A stretch of 64,000 nt of DNA from Lepus europaeus (taxonomy: Eukaryota > Chordata > Mammalia > Lagomorpha > Leporidae), in NCBI RefSeq assembly GCF_033115175.1, contig NC_084836.1:81186253-81250252 (forward strand). Direction: 5' to 3'. Positions 36,101 to 48,100 of the stretch are shown in pieces. Every line of letters begins with the position of its first letter. Position 1 is the first letter of the stretch. The notes under the pieces were generated by a model. That model was not told where the DNA came from. It did not search any database and was given only the letters and a program-made list of their open reading frames with translations. A program made the position numbers and the translations under genes.

Positions 36101-39100
36101 TGCCCCAACAGGGACTTAGAACCTGGGGTGCCGGCACTGCAGGCAGAGGATTAGCCTAGTGAGCCATGGCGCTGGCCAACCAAATTATTACTTTTTATTA
36201 GGACATAGAGAAATCTAAGCCAGATGTACAGATTCTAAAAACAATTTTCCTCTCCCCCAAAGATGAGTGCTGATGCCATCACAGTCAGCTGACTCAGCAC
36301 AAGTTCTTCTTTGTGCCTCCACCTTCATCTCCTATCCAAGAGATCTCTTAGTTTAAATATAGAGCTTTATACAACTACAGAAACCAAAGTTGAAGCCATA
36401 GAGTAAGTAAGAAAACCAGAGCCACATATTCACTCTACACCTGGCATTAAAAAAGATGACTTGGTTTGCATCGGTTGTCTTGGGTTTATAAACTTGGACA
36501 ACCTCAGCCATCTTTGACTTTATACCATCATTACAATGAGCAGTCAATACTGGCAATTGATTGTGAACACTCCAATGGGCTGGGCTCTAAATGCTTTGCT
36601 TCATTCTCATCTCATCCTTGCTACAACTCCGCTATTCCTGCAAGCTACTAAGTGATACTTATTCGACAGAGGTGGAAACTTGAGGCTCAGAAACACCCAA
36701 CAGCTTACTTAAGACCACACAGCAGCTTTCAATGACCATTTCTACTGCTTTTCAAGGGGAATGGCCCTTTAACTCCAAAGTTCAAGGCACCTGATAAACC
36801 AGTTTATTTCTCTCATCCAAAGATTCCAAAAGCTACATTCCTGGTTCTAAGCATTAGCTGCTTTGTAAGATGGAGGTTGTCTAGGTGGGGACGGCCATGC
36901 CAACCATCAACCAGGAGTATACACAGATGTTCAGGGCAATGGTGTTCAGTACAGCCCCACACTGCAAATGGCCCAGAGAGCAATTCCAATGGAACGGCTA
37001 CATAGACCAATTCATATAATGGATACCAACATGGAATTCAGACAGTGGATCAACAGTACATTCCTGCTCCTGATGCATGCAATGGATGGACCTCAGAGTG
37101 ACCAGCCCAGACTCATACAAGGGTGCTTCTTGGAACATTTCGTTTGCAAGTTGGTCAAAAGTAGGCAAAAAGAATGGAAGTCAGGAAGGCAGGTACCCAG
37201 GGGAGGGCCCTGATCACGGGAGGGCACAGAGGACAATTCCAAGGGCAATGCTGATGTCCAAGATCTGGGTCTGGTAGGGGCTACATGGTGTGTGCATATG
37301 TAGATACTTGACAGGCTGAGCTCTGAAGACTTACACACTTCAGGACATAATTTAAACCTCAGTGAACACATAAACATCAGGGGCACAGAAACAAGCTGAA
37401 GACCAAGCCTAGGGTTATTTATCTTGAACCCAGAGCAACCTTTTTTTTTTTTTTTTTTTAAAATAAGATTATTTATTTATTTAAAGTCAGGGTTACAAAG
37501 AGAGAGGGAGAGACAAATTCTCCATCCACTGGTTCACTCCCCAGATGGCCACAATAGCCAGCACTGGGCCAGGCCAAAGCCAGGGACCAGCAGCTTCCTC
37601 CAGGTCTTCCACAAGGGTGCAGGGGCCCAAGCACATGGCCATCTTCTGCTGCTTTCCACAGGCCCTTAGCAGGGTGCTGGATTGGGAGTGGAGCAGATGG
37701 GACATAAAACAGCTCCCAGATGGGATGCAGGTGTCACAGGCCATGGCTTTGGGCAACAAGCCACAAAAGCTTCCCTCTCCCCACGCAGGGCAACTTTTAA
37801 CTCCAGAGTGAGCAGGAAGGAAGGAAGGAAAGGAAAGGGAAGAGGAAGAGGAAGGAAATATAATTATGTTCTTAGAATTGTATCTACGAACTACACTGGA
37901 TCTCTTCTCTTTAACAACGTAGTAACATAGAGTTTAAAAAAAGGAAAAAAAGAATGCATCTGGTCACTTCTAAAAGTGCTGCACTGGTCCTGCGAGAGGA
38001 TGCCAACAGCAAGCTCACTCCTGGCCAGCTGGGCCTGCTCCCTTGGTGCCAGGGAAGCGGGCTGGCCTTGGCACCGGGACCCCTCTCCTAGACATAAGCA
38101 GGGCTGTGGAAGTCTGTCGGGAGGGTTGAATCCTAGGACCAACTGCCTAAATTGGAAAAAAAATTGCTAAGGATAGATTTTTTTTTAGTACATTTTTTTA
38201 AAAAGACCATTTATTAGGGTGGACGTCATGGTTCAGCAAGATTAAGCTGCAGCTTGGAGACACCCGCATCTCACATCAGAGTGTCTGGTTCCAGGCCGAG
38301 ATACTCTGTGTTTCTGCTCCAGCTGTACGTGCCTGGGAGGCAGAGGAAGATGGCCCAAGCACTTGGGTTCCTGCCACGCACATGGGAGACGTGAATGGAG
38401 TTCCTGGCTCCTGGCTTTGACCTGGCCCAGCCCCAGCTGCTGTGGGAATTAAGGGAGCGCAACAGTGATGGGAAGAGCTCTCTCTCTCTCTTGCGTTCTT
38501 TCAAAAACAAACAAACATTTAAAGAAGACCACTAATTTAAAAATAAGAAAAGTTGGTCTTTTTCAGGGTTTTATTCCTCCCCACTCCTATCAAAAGAATC
38601 TTTAATAAACATAAGGAATGGGGCAGCAAAGTCGAAAGGAAAAGATACACCTGCCAGCCGGCTGGTTCTCTCCAGCAGGAAAAGCAAGACCCTGCTCACA
38701 AAGTAAGAGGGAAACCCGACTGGAGGCACACGAGGAACAGAGTTAACTCTCAGAGTGCGGACGAGCTCAGACAAAGGAGAAACGGATGGGTCACATCTCA
38801 GCTAAATGACTGCCTTCTGTTGTTTTCTCTCTGGTTGCATTAATTCTAATGAACCAAAACCAAATCGCTCACGTTGCACGGACAATGACATTATTGGAGG
38901 CATTTAAATACACTGCCTCTTTCAGCTCCTCGGACAAACTGCAGGCACGGAAGCCCATCATTGCTGCACTGGATGGATGAGGCCCAAAGAGATTACTCTC
39001 ATGCCGCTAGCATGGCGGGGAGTTGGACTCAAACCCCAGCAAGCTGTTTCCCAAGTCCCAGGAGTTACGTTAGCCGCATTCATCCCCAAGCAAGCACACA

Positions 39101-42100
39101 AAACAGACATCTGAGACCGTCCAAGGAAAATGAAGATGGTGGGTTGTATGTTTTTTTGAACATTCACTAATACCTTCTCTATATTTCTTTTTAAAAATAT
39201 TTTTAAAAGGTTTTATTTATTTATTTGAGAGACACAGAGAGAGGTCTCCCATTCACTGGTTCCTTCCTCATTTGGCTGCAGTGGTTGGAGCTGTGCAGAT
39301 CTGAAGCCAGGAGCTTTTTCTGGGTCTCCTATGCAGGTGCAGGGGTCCAAGGACTTGGGCCATCTTCCACTGCTTTCCTAGGCCATGGCAAAGAGTGGGA
39401 TTGGAAGTGGAGCAGCCAGGACATGAACCTGCACTATATGGGATGCTGGCACTGCTTAGCCTAGTACACAACACAGCACCAGCCCCTCTGTATTTCTAAT
39501 AACAAGGAGATACTAGACAATTGCTTGGACTACAGCATTTTCAATTTCAGGAACCAAACATGAGTTGTACTCTCTGAATGACCCCAGGTGGAGACAATTT
39601 TTTTTTTTTTAAACATTTATATGGAGCACATCAACTGGACTCAGAAACAGATCATGACAACCGTCCGGGCTCACCTAATGCAGGAACTCATAGAAGGTGT
39701 CCCACGGGTGGGCCTCTGGACAAGACGCAATTCCCTCCTGTCACTTGTGCAAGAATTAAGAATGGGAGGCAGACGCCTTCTCCCCCGGCCTGCACTCTGA
39801 CCTGGAGCGAAGAGGCCATTGGTTGGCGAGTGGAGGTGGAAGCATCGCAAGACCTGAGAATGCACGGGCTCTTTTTGGTTCATGTTCTGCTTTACTCGCC
39901 GCTGGCCAGGGGAAGTGAGAGTCTGAGAGGCAGAGGCGAAGTTCGGGGTAGAAGGCGCTCCTCTTAGAAAGAGCCCTGGAGGTCGAGAGTCCCAGCAGCC
40001 AGCCTGGTGCCATCTTTCCAGGCAGCTCTGGCTAAGTCCCTTCCCCTCTCCTCGTCCATTGTGTGGGCTGCCAATGGAATCACTGTCTATGGGCTCTGCT
40101 CCACACAGAACTGTCGGCCTGAACCCAACTAGGATGGTGGTTGTTAAGACAATATGAATTAACAATCAACATTCTGGGGCTGGCGCTGTGGCATAGTGGG
40201 TAAGCTGCTACCTGCAGTGCCAGCATCCCATATGGGTGCCAGTTCAAGTCCTGGCTGCTCCACTTCTGATCCAGCTCTCTGCTATGGCCTGGGAAAGCAG
40301 AAGATGGCCCAAGTCCTTGGGCCTCTGCACCAGTGTGCAGACCCGGAAGAAGCTCCTGGCTCCTGGATTTGGATGGGTCTAGCTCCAGCAGTTGTGGCCA
40401 TTTGGGGAGTGAACCAGCAGATGGAATCTTTGCATCTGTCTGTCTGTAACTGCCTCTCAAGCAAATAAATAAATCCTAAATGACAATAACAAAACAAAGA
40501 CATAGGGGCTCATGTTTGATGACACCTGGAAACACGTAACCTCACACCCCATGAGTGCCGGCTGTGCACCTGACACCTGGACACATGTAATGTCATCAGT
40601 TGCCTCTGTTCCCTTTGAACAAAGTGGGGTGGGGTGGGGAGGGGGTACCTTTGAAAGGGGGCCCAGGTGTAATGACTCAGGCCACTCTCTCCTCTCAGTA
40701 TGAACTGTGGTGTGATTAGGTTTGACATGGGAATGAAAAGAAGTTTGATAAATGAACGAAGAGCCCTCTGGCTTCCTGCTCATCCATCCCCCTACTCCCA
40801 CCCTAGGCACTCATACTCCCCTGACTCTTTTCAGCTCCCCCATTCATAGGGACAAAGACAGAGGGTCTGAGCCTGGTCCCTGGGTTTCTCCTGCCTGGAA
40901 ACTCTTAGTGCTTTGTCACGACCTCATTCAGTTCCCGCCTAACAGCCTGGAAACCTCAGATGAGCTGACCGACTTGGGCGGTCATGTATCCTTCTAAGCC
41001 GTGGGAACTGAGAGGGAGCCCTCATTCTATTTCAGAACACCCCACGCACAGTGGGCGTTGTAGTGCAGCGGTTAGAATGCCTACATCCCATATCAGAGCA
41101 TCTGGTTTGAGCCCTGGTTACTCTGATCCACTTCCCTGCAAAGGCATTCTGGGAGGCAGCAGATGACAGCTCAAGAGCTTGGGTCCCTGCCACCCATGTG
41201 GGAGACTTGGATGGAGTTCTGAGCTCCTGGCTTCAGCATGGCCCAACCCTGGATGCTGCGGGCATGTGGGGAGTAAACTAGCATATGGAAGGTCTGTCTT
41301 TGTCTGTCTCTCTGTCACTCTACTTATATATAAATTATTTTTTTAAAAGATAATACAGGGGCTGGCATTGTGGCTAGTGGGTTAAGCTTCTGTCTGCAAT
41401 GCCAGCATCTAATATGGGCACCTGTTCGAATCCCAGCTATTGCACTTCTGATCAAGCTCCCTGCTAAAGGCCTGGGAAGACAGTGGAAGATGGCCTAAGT
41501 AGTTGGGTCCCTGTCACCCATGTGAGAGACCCAGAGGAAGAAGCTTCTGGCTCTGTCCTGGTCCAGCCCTGGCCATTAAGGCCAGTTGGGAAGTGAACCA
41601 ATGGATGGAAGATCTCTCTATCTCTCCTTCTCTCTCTCTGTAACTGTGCTTTTCAAATAAATAAAATCGATCTTAAAAAAACACAGCACACAGTAGGGGC
41701 CAAGAGAACACCCAAGCCCTTTGGTGCTTGGGATACCAAGGGTGGACTTGGTCCATCTCTGAGGGAGTTTCTGGTCTGCTGTCTGGGAAAGACCCAGGTC
41801 CCACTGCTGTGCCCGCTCTGTCCTCTCCACTTCAGGCTGCCCACAGTAATCCACACATGGGCAGCATCTGCTTTGGCTGGTGGCATGGGGGCTGGAGCTG
41901 TTTTTAAAGAGTTTCACTTTTGCCCTGTCTCGGGTCATCTTTCTAGAATGTTCTCCTCCTGAGGAAAGACTTTGTGGCTGATTCAGTCAAGGGCTCCCGT
42001 GCCTGCCTGGTGAACTGGTGAACCTATTTTGGGTGGACAGAACATAACCAATGCAATTCTGTTGCCCGTGAGTGCTTCTTGTGGTCTTCCATACATTTAA

Positions 42101-45100
42101 ACCAATTTTTGAAAAATCACATAGGTATTCTTTTGACATGGCCACTTTTTCTCCTTTTTCTCTACCCCCGTTCTGTGTCCAGGGCCATTTCTGCCTGTCA
42201 GGTGACGGTGTTACCTGGTCCAGAACAGAAGCTGGGACCAAGGTTGGCACCAATGTTTGTCTCCAGCCACAGCTCTCAGGACGGCTTTTTATATAAAGGA
42301 AGGCAGATGACTCAGGGCTTGAGCCAAACAGAGAATTAAAAAGTTAAAAACAAACCACCCCAGATATTGAAACTTGAGTCAGACTTCAAACACTCATTCA
42401 AAAGAACGGATTTGAACCAAAGTAGTTGTGATTGTTTAACCTCTAGGAAATTACTTCAATTCCACCCCTTCCTTTTTCAAATTTTTAATTTTTAAAAAAA
42501 TTTTTTTTGAAAGGCAGAGAGCCAGAGATAGTCAGAGACCTTTCGTTTCCTGGTTCACTCCCCAAATGCCTGCAAAAGCTGGGATTGGGCCGGGTTTGAA
42601 GCCAGGCGCCCAGGACTCAATCCAGGTCTCCCACGTGAGTGGGAGGGACTCAAGTCGTCATCTGTTGCCTCACAGGGTGCACAGTAGCAGGAGGCTGGAA
42701 TCGAAGCCGAGCCTGAACTCAAACTCATGCTCTCCAATATGGGCTGCAGGCATCCCAAGCAGAATCTTAACCACTTCATCAAACACCTGCCATTTATGCT
42801 TGCCTACAAAGTGCTAGAACGGACAGTGACACCTGTACACGGGCAAAATGAGAGTGGTGAGAACTATTTGTTTCTTTTTCCCCTTTGGCTTTTCTCTGTG
42901 CAGCTGAAGAACCACTCTCTGAAGAGGAGAGACCAGCACCATCTCCATAAACTAGAGAGATCCATATTCATCCAGATGGTCATTTTCACCTAAGAATGCT
43001 CTAATTCTACGTGAGTTACACCAGGAAATATCTCCTCCTGCTTCCTTGATGGGTGCTCTGTAAATCTAGGCTTTCAGTGCGAATTCCTCTCTCCTTAGGA
43101 AGTTATAGGAAAAGAGGGCAGGACTAGAAGTTATAGGAAAAGAGGGCAGGACTAGATTAAAAAACAGAGAAACCCAACTGGCATTCCTGAAAAGCCCTAC
43201 TGGCCTTGGTTGACACCGGATCAGAAAAAAAAAATTGATGCTTGTGATTCTGGGAAGGGCTTTCAAAGTGATTCCCTTGTATTCCTTCTAGGAAGTGAGC
43301 TCCAGTGGGAATGGATGCACAGCTGAGACGGAGGATCCAGGCTGAATGCAAGCTCCCCTAGGCACTAGCCCATCACCCCTTCATACTGAACTCTAGGCAT
43401 CTTGGCCTGGGTTCCTGAATTTGCAAAGCACCAACACTATTCTAACAGACCAACGCATGAGTTAGTTCTGCGTCTCAAAGTTGTTGCCCCACTAACAGGC
43501 CTGTCCTACAAACGATGAGCCTTTCACGTAGGAAGATGTAAAACATTAGGCGAGGGGGCTAAGACCACGTTCTTGTCAGAGTCCTAACCTATTGAGCTGC
43601 ACATCTTAGGGGACTGGCGTTCCGATAATCAGGGTCACCCCTCTCCTTCCCCTGGGGTCTGAGACGAGTTTCTCAGGCTGACCTCTCTCCACTCATCTTC
43701 CCTTGAATTTCCAAAGTCCAGCAGTCTTGCTGGACTTTCAACACGGAATGATGTTTTCACTGGTGAAGCCACAGGAGGAACTGCCTGCTGTAATGCAGAA
43801 GCTAAAAAGCTCAAAACCAAACAGCAAAAAAAGTGTGGCAATGCTCCTGCAGGGCCCGCTCACACCTGGGAGAGAGAGCTTTTGAAACTTGCCAGCACAG
43901 CTGCCTCAACACCAGGACCCCTTAACTGCTGATGAGAAGCCACAAATGCAGGCACTAGCAGCGGAGAGGAGGTTAGGAAAGCACGGGCTCTGGTCCCCCA
44001 GAAGTTCAAGTGCTGCACCTGCTGGTGTGGCCTTGAGACAAACTGGCTCTGTCTGGCTTGGCCATGCCTTCCTTCCTTCCCCCAGGGATGTGGATGCTTC
44101 TTTTGCAGGGTGACACCAGGAACCACTGACAGAGCTCGGGTGCGCTGCCTGTGTCACACTGGGGGCTCCACAGACATCAGCTTCCCTTCTCATCATGACC
44201 TGAGATTTTAAATTAAAAGTTGCATCCTCCTAGGGTATGGAATGTATCATTTTCAGTGTTTTTTTTTTTTTTTCTTTTTTTTTTTTTTTCCGTTGGGGGG
44301 ATTGAAAATAAACCCTTAAGCTCTAAGTACCACATCCAAACTTCACTAGCCACAGGAGGAACTTGGGCCGGCACTGACGGCATCCACAGGGAAGTGAACG
44401 CCAAAGCCCTCGCTCCGGCTGGAGGCTGTTCCCTGTGGGCTGCCTTGGTGCTGCCCGCCACATAGTTCAGGCCTGACATCAGCGCCAGCCTGGCTCCCCA
44501 CCGCCAGCCCCTGAAGCGGGCTTCCAGTGCAGGTTGAGAGACGGTCTCCCTGGGGTAGAGGCCATGGGGGAGTGTGTGGGGGTGCGGGGGTAGGGGTGCG
44601 GCGGGAGGAGGGGCAGCTAGTGAGGATGTCCTGCCTCCTCCCGATTTCCCAGGCCCAGCACAAGAGCGCATTCCTTTTAGCCACAGCCTCCAGCAACACC
44701 CCAGCTCTGACCACGCCCTGATCCACCAGGAAAACAAACAGGCCTTTGAGCCCTTTGTGAGAAACATCAAGAGGAAGAGAGAGAGTGCGCAAAGCCCACT
44801 CCGCTACACACATGGGTTACCGCTTTCAACACACGGCCCCCTCCCCTGCCCCGTCAGAAAGGGGACACTCGCAATTACTTTCTGAACTCCCTGGAAATGT
44901 CTGGCTGCTCTTGTGGCCGCTGCCGCCTAGTGAAATGCACTCACTGAAATTAACCTTTTAAAGTCAACCTTTTGTAACACACACACACACACACACACAC
45001 ACGTCAATGTGCTCACCTTAGGGGGGAAAAAAGACTGCCAAATTCCAATGAACTCACTGAAATTAACCTTTTAAAGTCAACCTTTTGTAACACACACACA

Positions 45101-48100
45101 CACACACACACGTCAGTGTGCTCACCTTAGGGGGGAAAAAAAAAGACTGCCAAATTCCAATGTGCCTTGGCAAGCTACTTGTCAAAATAACGATGAACAA
45201 TTGAGCCCTTAAATGAGATTAGGAAGTATTTCCCCTTGACTTTGGAGAACAAAACACCTTCCACGTGACCTCCAGCCTGAGTGGCTTATCTTGAAGGTGC
45301 ACAGAGCAAACGTGTCTTTTCTGTGTTTTGGTGCCAGAACTCTGTGGGACACAGGCCAGCAGGGTGCCAAGCCCCCCTCCCCCGGACCCCTGCCTGTGAG
45401 GAACAAGGTGAGGGTGGGGGTTGTCCTGGGGGTCTCTGGCTGCCGGTGCTGTGCTGCTCCCTAAGCTGGAGCTTGCAGGCAGGTGTGTCCAGGGTAGAAA
45501 CCTATCACGCGGTGGTGTATCTCAATAAAGAGCTCCCGTCCCAAGGAAAGCTGGGCAAAGCAGTCGCTGCCTCTCACAAGGCTGCAAAGATGCTTTTCTC
45601 CGACGCTCTCTGAAAACCCTCTGCAGAAGGAGAGCACACGCACAAGCAGCGACTCAGATGCTCCAATGGCTGGGCAGCACAAACTCTGCCCCGGAGGGAA
45701 TCGCTCTGCATTGCCTAACAAAATCAATCAATCAGCCCGGCAAGCTTCTTCAAGCCAGGGGTATGTGGCAGCCACCTTAAGGAGCTCCTGACTCCATCCG
45801 AACTGGGCCAGGGGGTGGAGTTTGCTATTGTTTTGAACTTCACAATAAACTTCATCCAAAATAACCAGCATAGGGTGCACTGTCTGGCAAGGTCACGGTA
45901 AAAAAAAAAAAAAAAAAAATCCATGGGCACTTACCTATTTGGTCTTCGGGGATGAGGGACTCGATGGGGGGATCCAGCTCGGAGCTCTGGGACAGATAGT
46001 TCTTGACCTGTGTCATGAACTGCCGGATGGTCTGCAGCAGGTCCGTGCTGGACACGTGGCACTCCTTGTTTTCCTGCAGGAAGCTCACATAGTCCTGTAC
46101 CAGGCACCCGAAGTAGGTGCACTTGTCCCGGGACAGCTCGGCGATCCGGCGCACCATCCGCTTCTCCGGGGTCAGGAAGGAGCTGAAGACCCCACTCATC
46201 TTCCGCAGCTGGGACTTGACAAGCTTGGGCAGCACGAAGGAGCTGTTCCTCTTCTTTTTGGACTTGATCGGGGGCGCCATGGTCTCCTGGTCACTCTCCC
46301 CTTCATAGTCCTCCAGGCTGCTGTTGGTGTCCGCCTCGTAGCCGAACAGCGGCATGCTCCGGTCGAACTCCAGCGAGTCAGAGGAGGAAGTGGAAATGCT
46401 CATGTCGCTCAGCCTCTGCCTGCCTCCATGGCACGGGGGCCGTGATTCAGAGCTGGGAGGCTGGGCCCTTGTGCAATCCCCCGGGGCGTCTGCAGGCGGG
46501 GCGCCACCTGGGCTGCCAGCTGTGTGCAGCAGCTCCAGCTCGGGGCTGCCGCCGGGGCCGGGCTGCCCGCCGCTCGGGCTCTTTGCGCTACCCTCTGCTT
46601 CCAAAAAAGAAGCCTGCTTCTTTAGCCGGGGTGGAGGGATGGGAGTTGGTTTCGTTCCAGGCGGAGCTACGTTCCCATGTTTGTTATGGTTGACTGTTTC
46701 TGGCATGCTCGGCTGGGTTGCAGTCCTGGACAGGCGAGGGCTTGTGTGGACACTATTAATAGTGGGTGGCGGGGGCCTGGGCGGGGGGGACCGAGACCGC
46801 TCCGTGCCATTGGCGTTGGGAGTCCTTGTGCTCGGCCGCTTCAGGCCTCCGCTGAGGTCCTGGCTGTGCACTTTCAAGAACAGGGGATTAATAAAACACA
46901 AGGCTCCGTTGGTCTGGCTGCACTCCAGCTCCGAAGGCGTCCTGGTTTTTATAGAATGTACTCCATTTATAAGGCAGAGCTGACGCGGGCAGCCACCGTC
47001 GGAAGAGGCAGGCCTATGGGGAGGTGGAGGGTTTGGGGGTTTGTTGTCAGCTGGAGAGCTCCAGAAATCTGAAAGTCATTATCAGTGAACACAGAATGTA
47101 AATACAGTACACTCGAGCTGTTCCGTCACAAATTACAAAGCACACACACAGAGGGGAGGCACAGGCGCGTGGGGCGGGCTGGTTTTTTTTTTTCTTTTTT
47201 TTTTTTCCCCTCCTCCTCCTTTTTGCTTTGACTGCCTCCTCTTCCTGGAAAGGGCAGCGAGGCTGCCAGGCCCAGCTGTGGGCTCACCTTCAGAGCCCTT
47301 GAGAAGTGGTTTGCCCCCAGGGGACAGCCGGCTCCTCCCAGCTTGGCCTTGGCGCAGGTATGTGGGAAGGAAAAGTGGAACTGGAACTGTTCACGGGATA
47401 AGCTGGGCTGGGGCCACGGGGTGGGGGTGGGGGTGGGAGGATGGGGTGGGGGTGCGGGCTCCTTTGGCCTTGCTTTACAGCGAGTCAGCTCTCCCCACGA
47501 TGGGACAGTACCCTTTCCACACCCGCTTCTTCTGGGGTGGCAGCTGCCAGCCGAGGATTCCAGCCTCTGCAAGTTCCCCTTTAATGGGCAGGGCCAGCAG
47601 CTGGGCCTGGGGAGGGGGTGTGTTACACAATCTGCCTGGGGTTCTACACATTCAGCATTAAAACTCCAAAAGGCGGGAAACTCTACGTAGGGGTCCCATC
47701 AGCAAATTAAAAAAAAAAAAAAAAAAAAAAGATGGCAAATGTCAATGTCAAGGGCAGGTTCAGCCCTTTATCTTCGGGTTTGCTGCTCCATCCTCCCCAA
47801 ATTCTCCAGCCTTGCTGTGGTGTAGTGGGCTAAGTCTCCATCTGCGATGCTGGCATTCCATATGGACACCGGTTCTAGTCCCAGCTGCTCCTCTTCTGAT
47901 CCAGCTCTCTGCTATGGCCTGGGAAAGCAGCGGGAGATGGCCCAAGTACTTGGGCCCCTGTTACCCACATGGGAGACCCAGAAGAAGCTCCTGGCTCCTG
48001 GCTTTGGATGGGCGCAGCTCTGGCCATTATGGCCATAGTGGAATGAACCAGCAGACAGAAGGCCTTTCTCTCTGTTTCTCCCTCTCTGTAACTCTACCTC

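Larger units (their letters stand above)
34053..45934 (-). other. largest RIN2 intron in the window
   Basis: About 11.9 kb. It carries nine CSINEs (35302-35632 through 42488-42792), a MITE-like element at 34268-34412, MIR elements near 36555-36730 and 38920-39060, a 28-bp tandem duplication at 43100-43155 and a 113-bp tandem duplication at 44941-45162. The segments 34420-35250, 36740-37420, 39600-40170, 40500-41040, 41700-42480 and 42800-44930 are unique, with no exon recognised. Confidence 0.75.

Noticed and set aside
40519..40596. Imperfect direct repeat GACACCTGGAAACACGTAA / GACACCTGGACACATGTAA
   Set aside because: Only about 25 bp with several mismatches and no larger pattern; too weak to call a feature.
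44213..44813. Two overlapping minus-strand frames of 155-185 codons
   Set aside because: They cover an intron of RIN2 with poly(T) and G-rich tracts, include a poly-lysine stretch from poly(T), and match nothing I know.
45852..45934. Continuation of the large RIN2 exon past residue …EDQI
   Set aside because: The donor GTAAGT is at 45929-45934. The continued frame runs into a poly(T)-encoded phenylalanine run, and the next real residues come from the 33.7-kb exon in the right phase.
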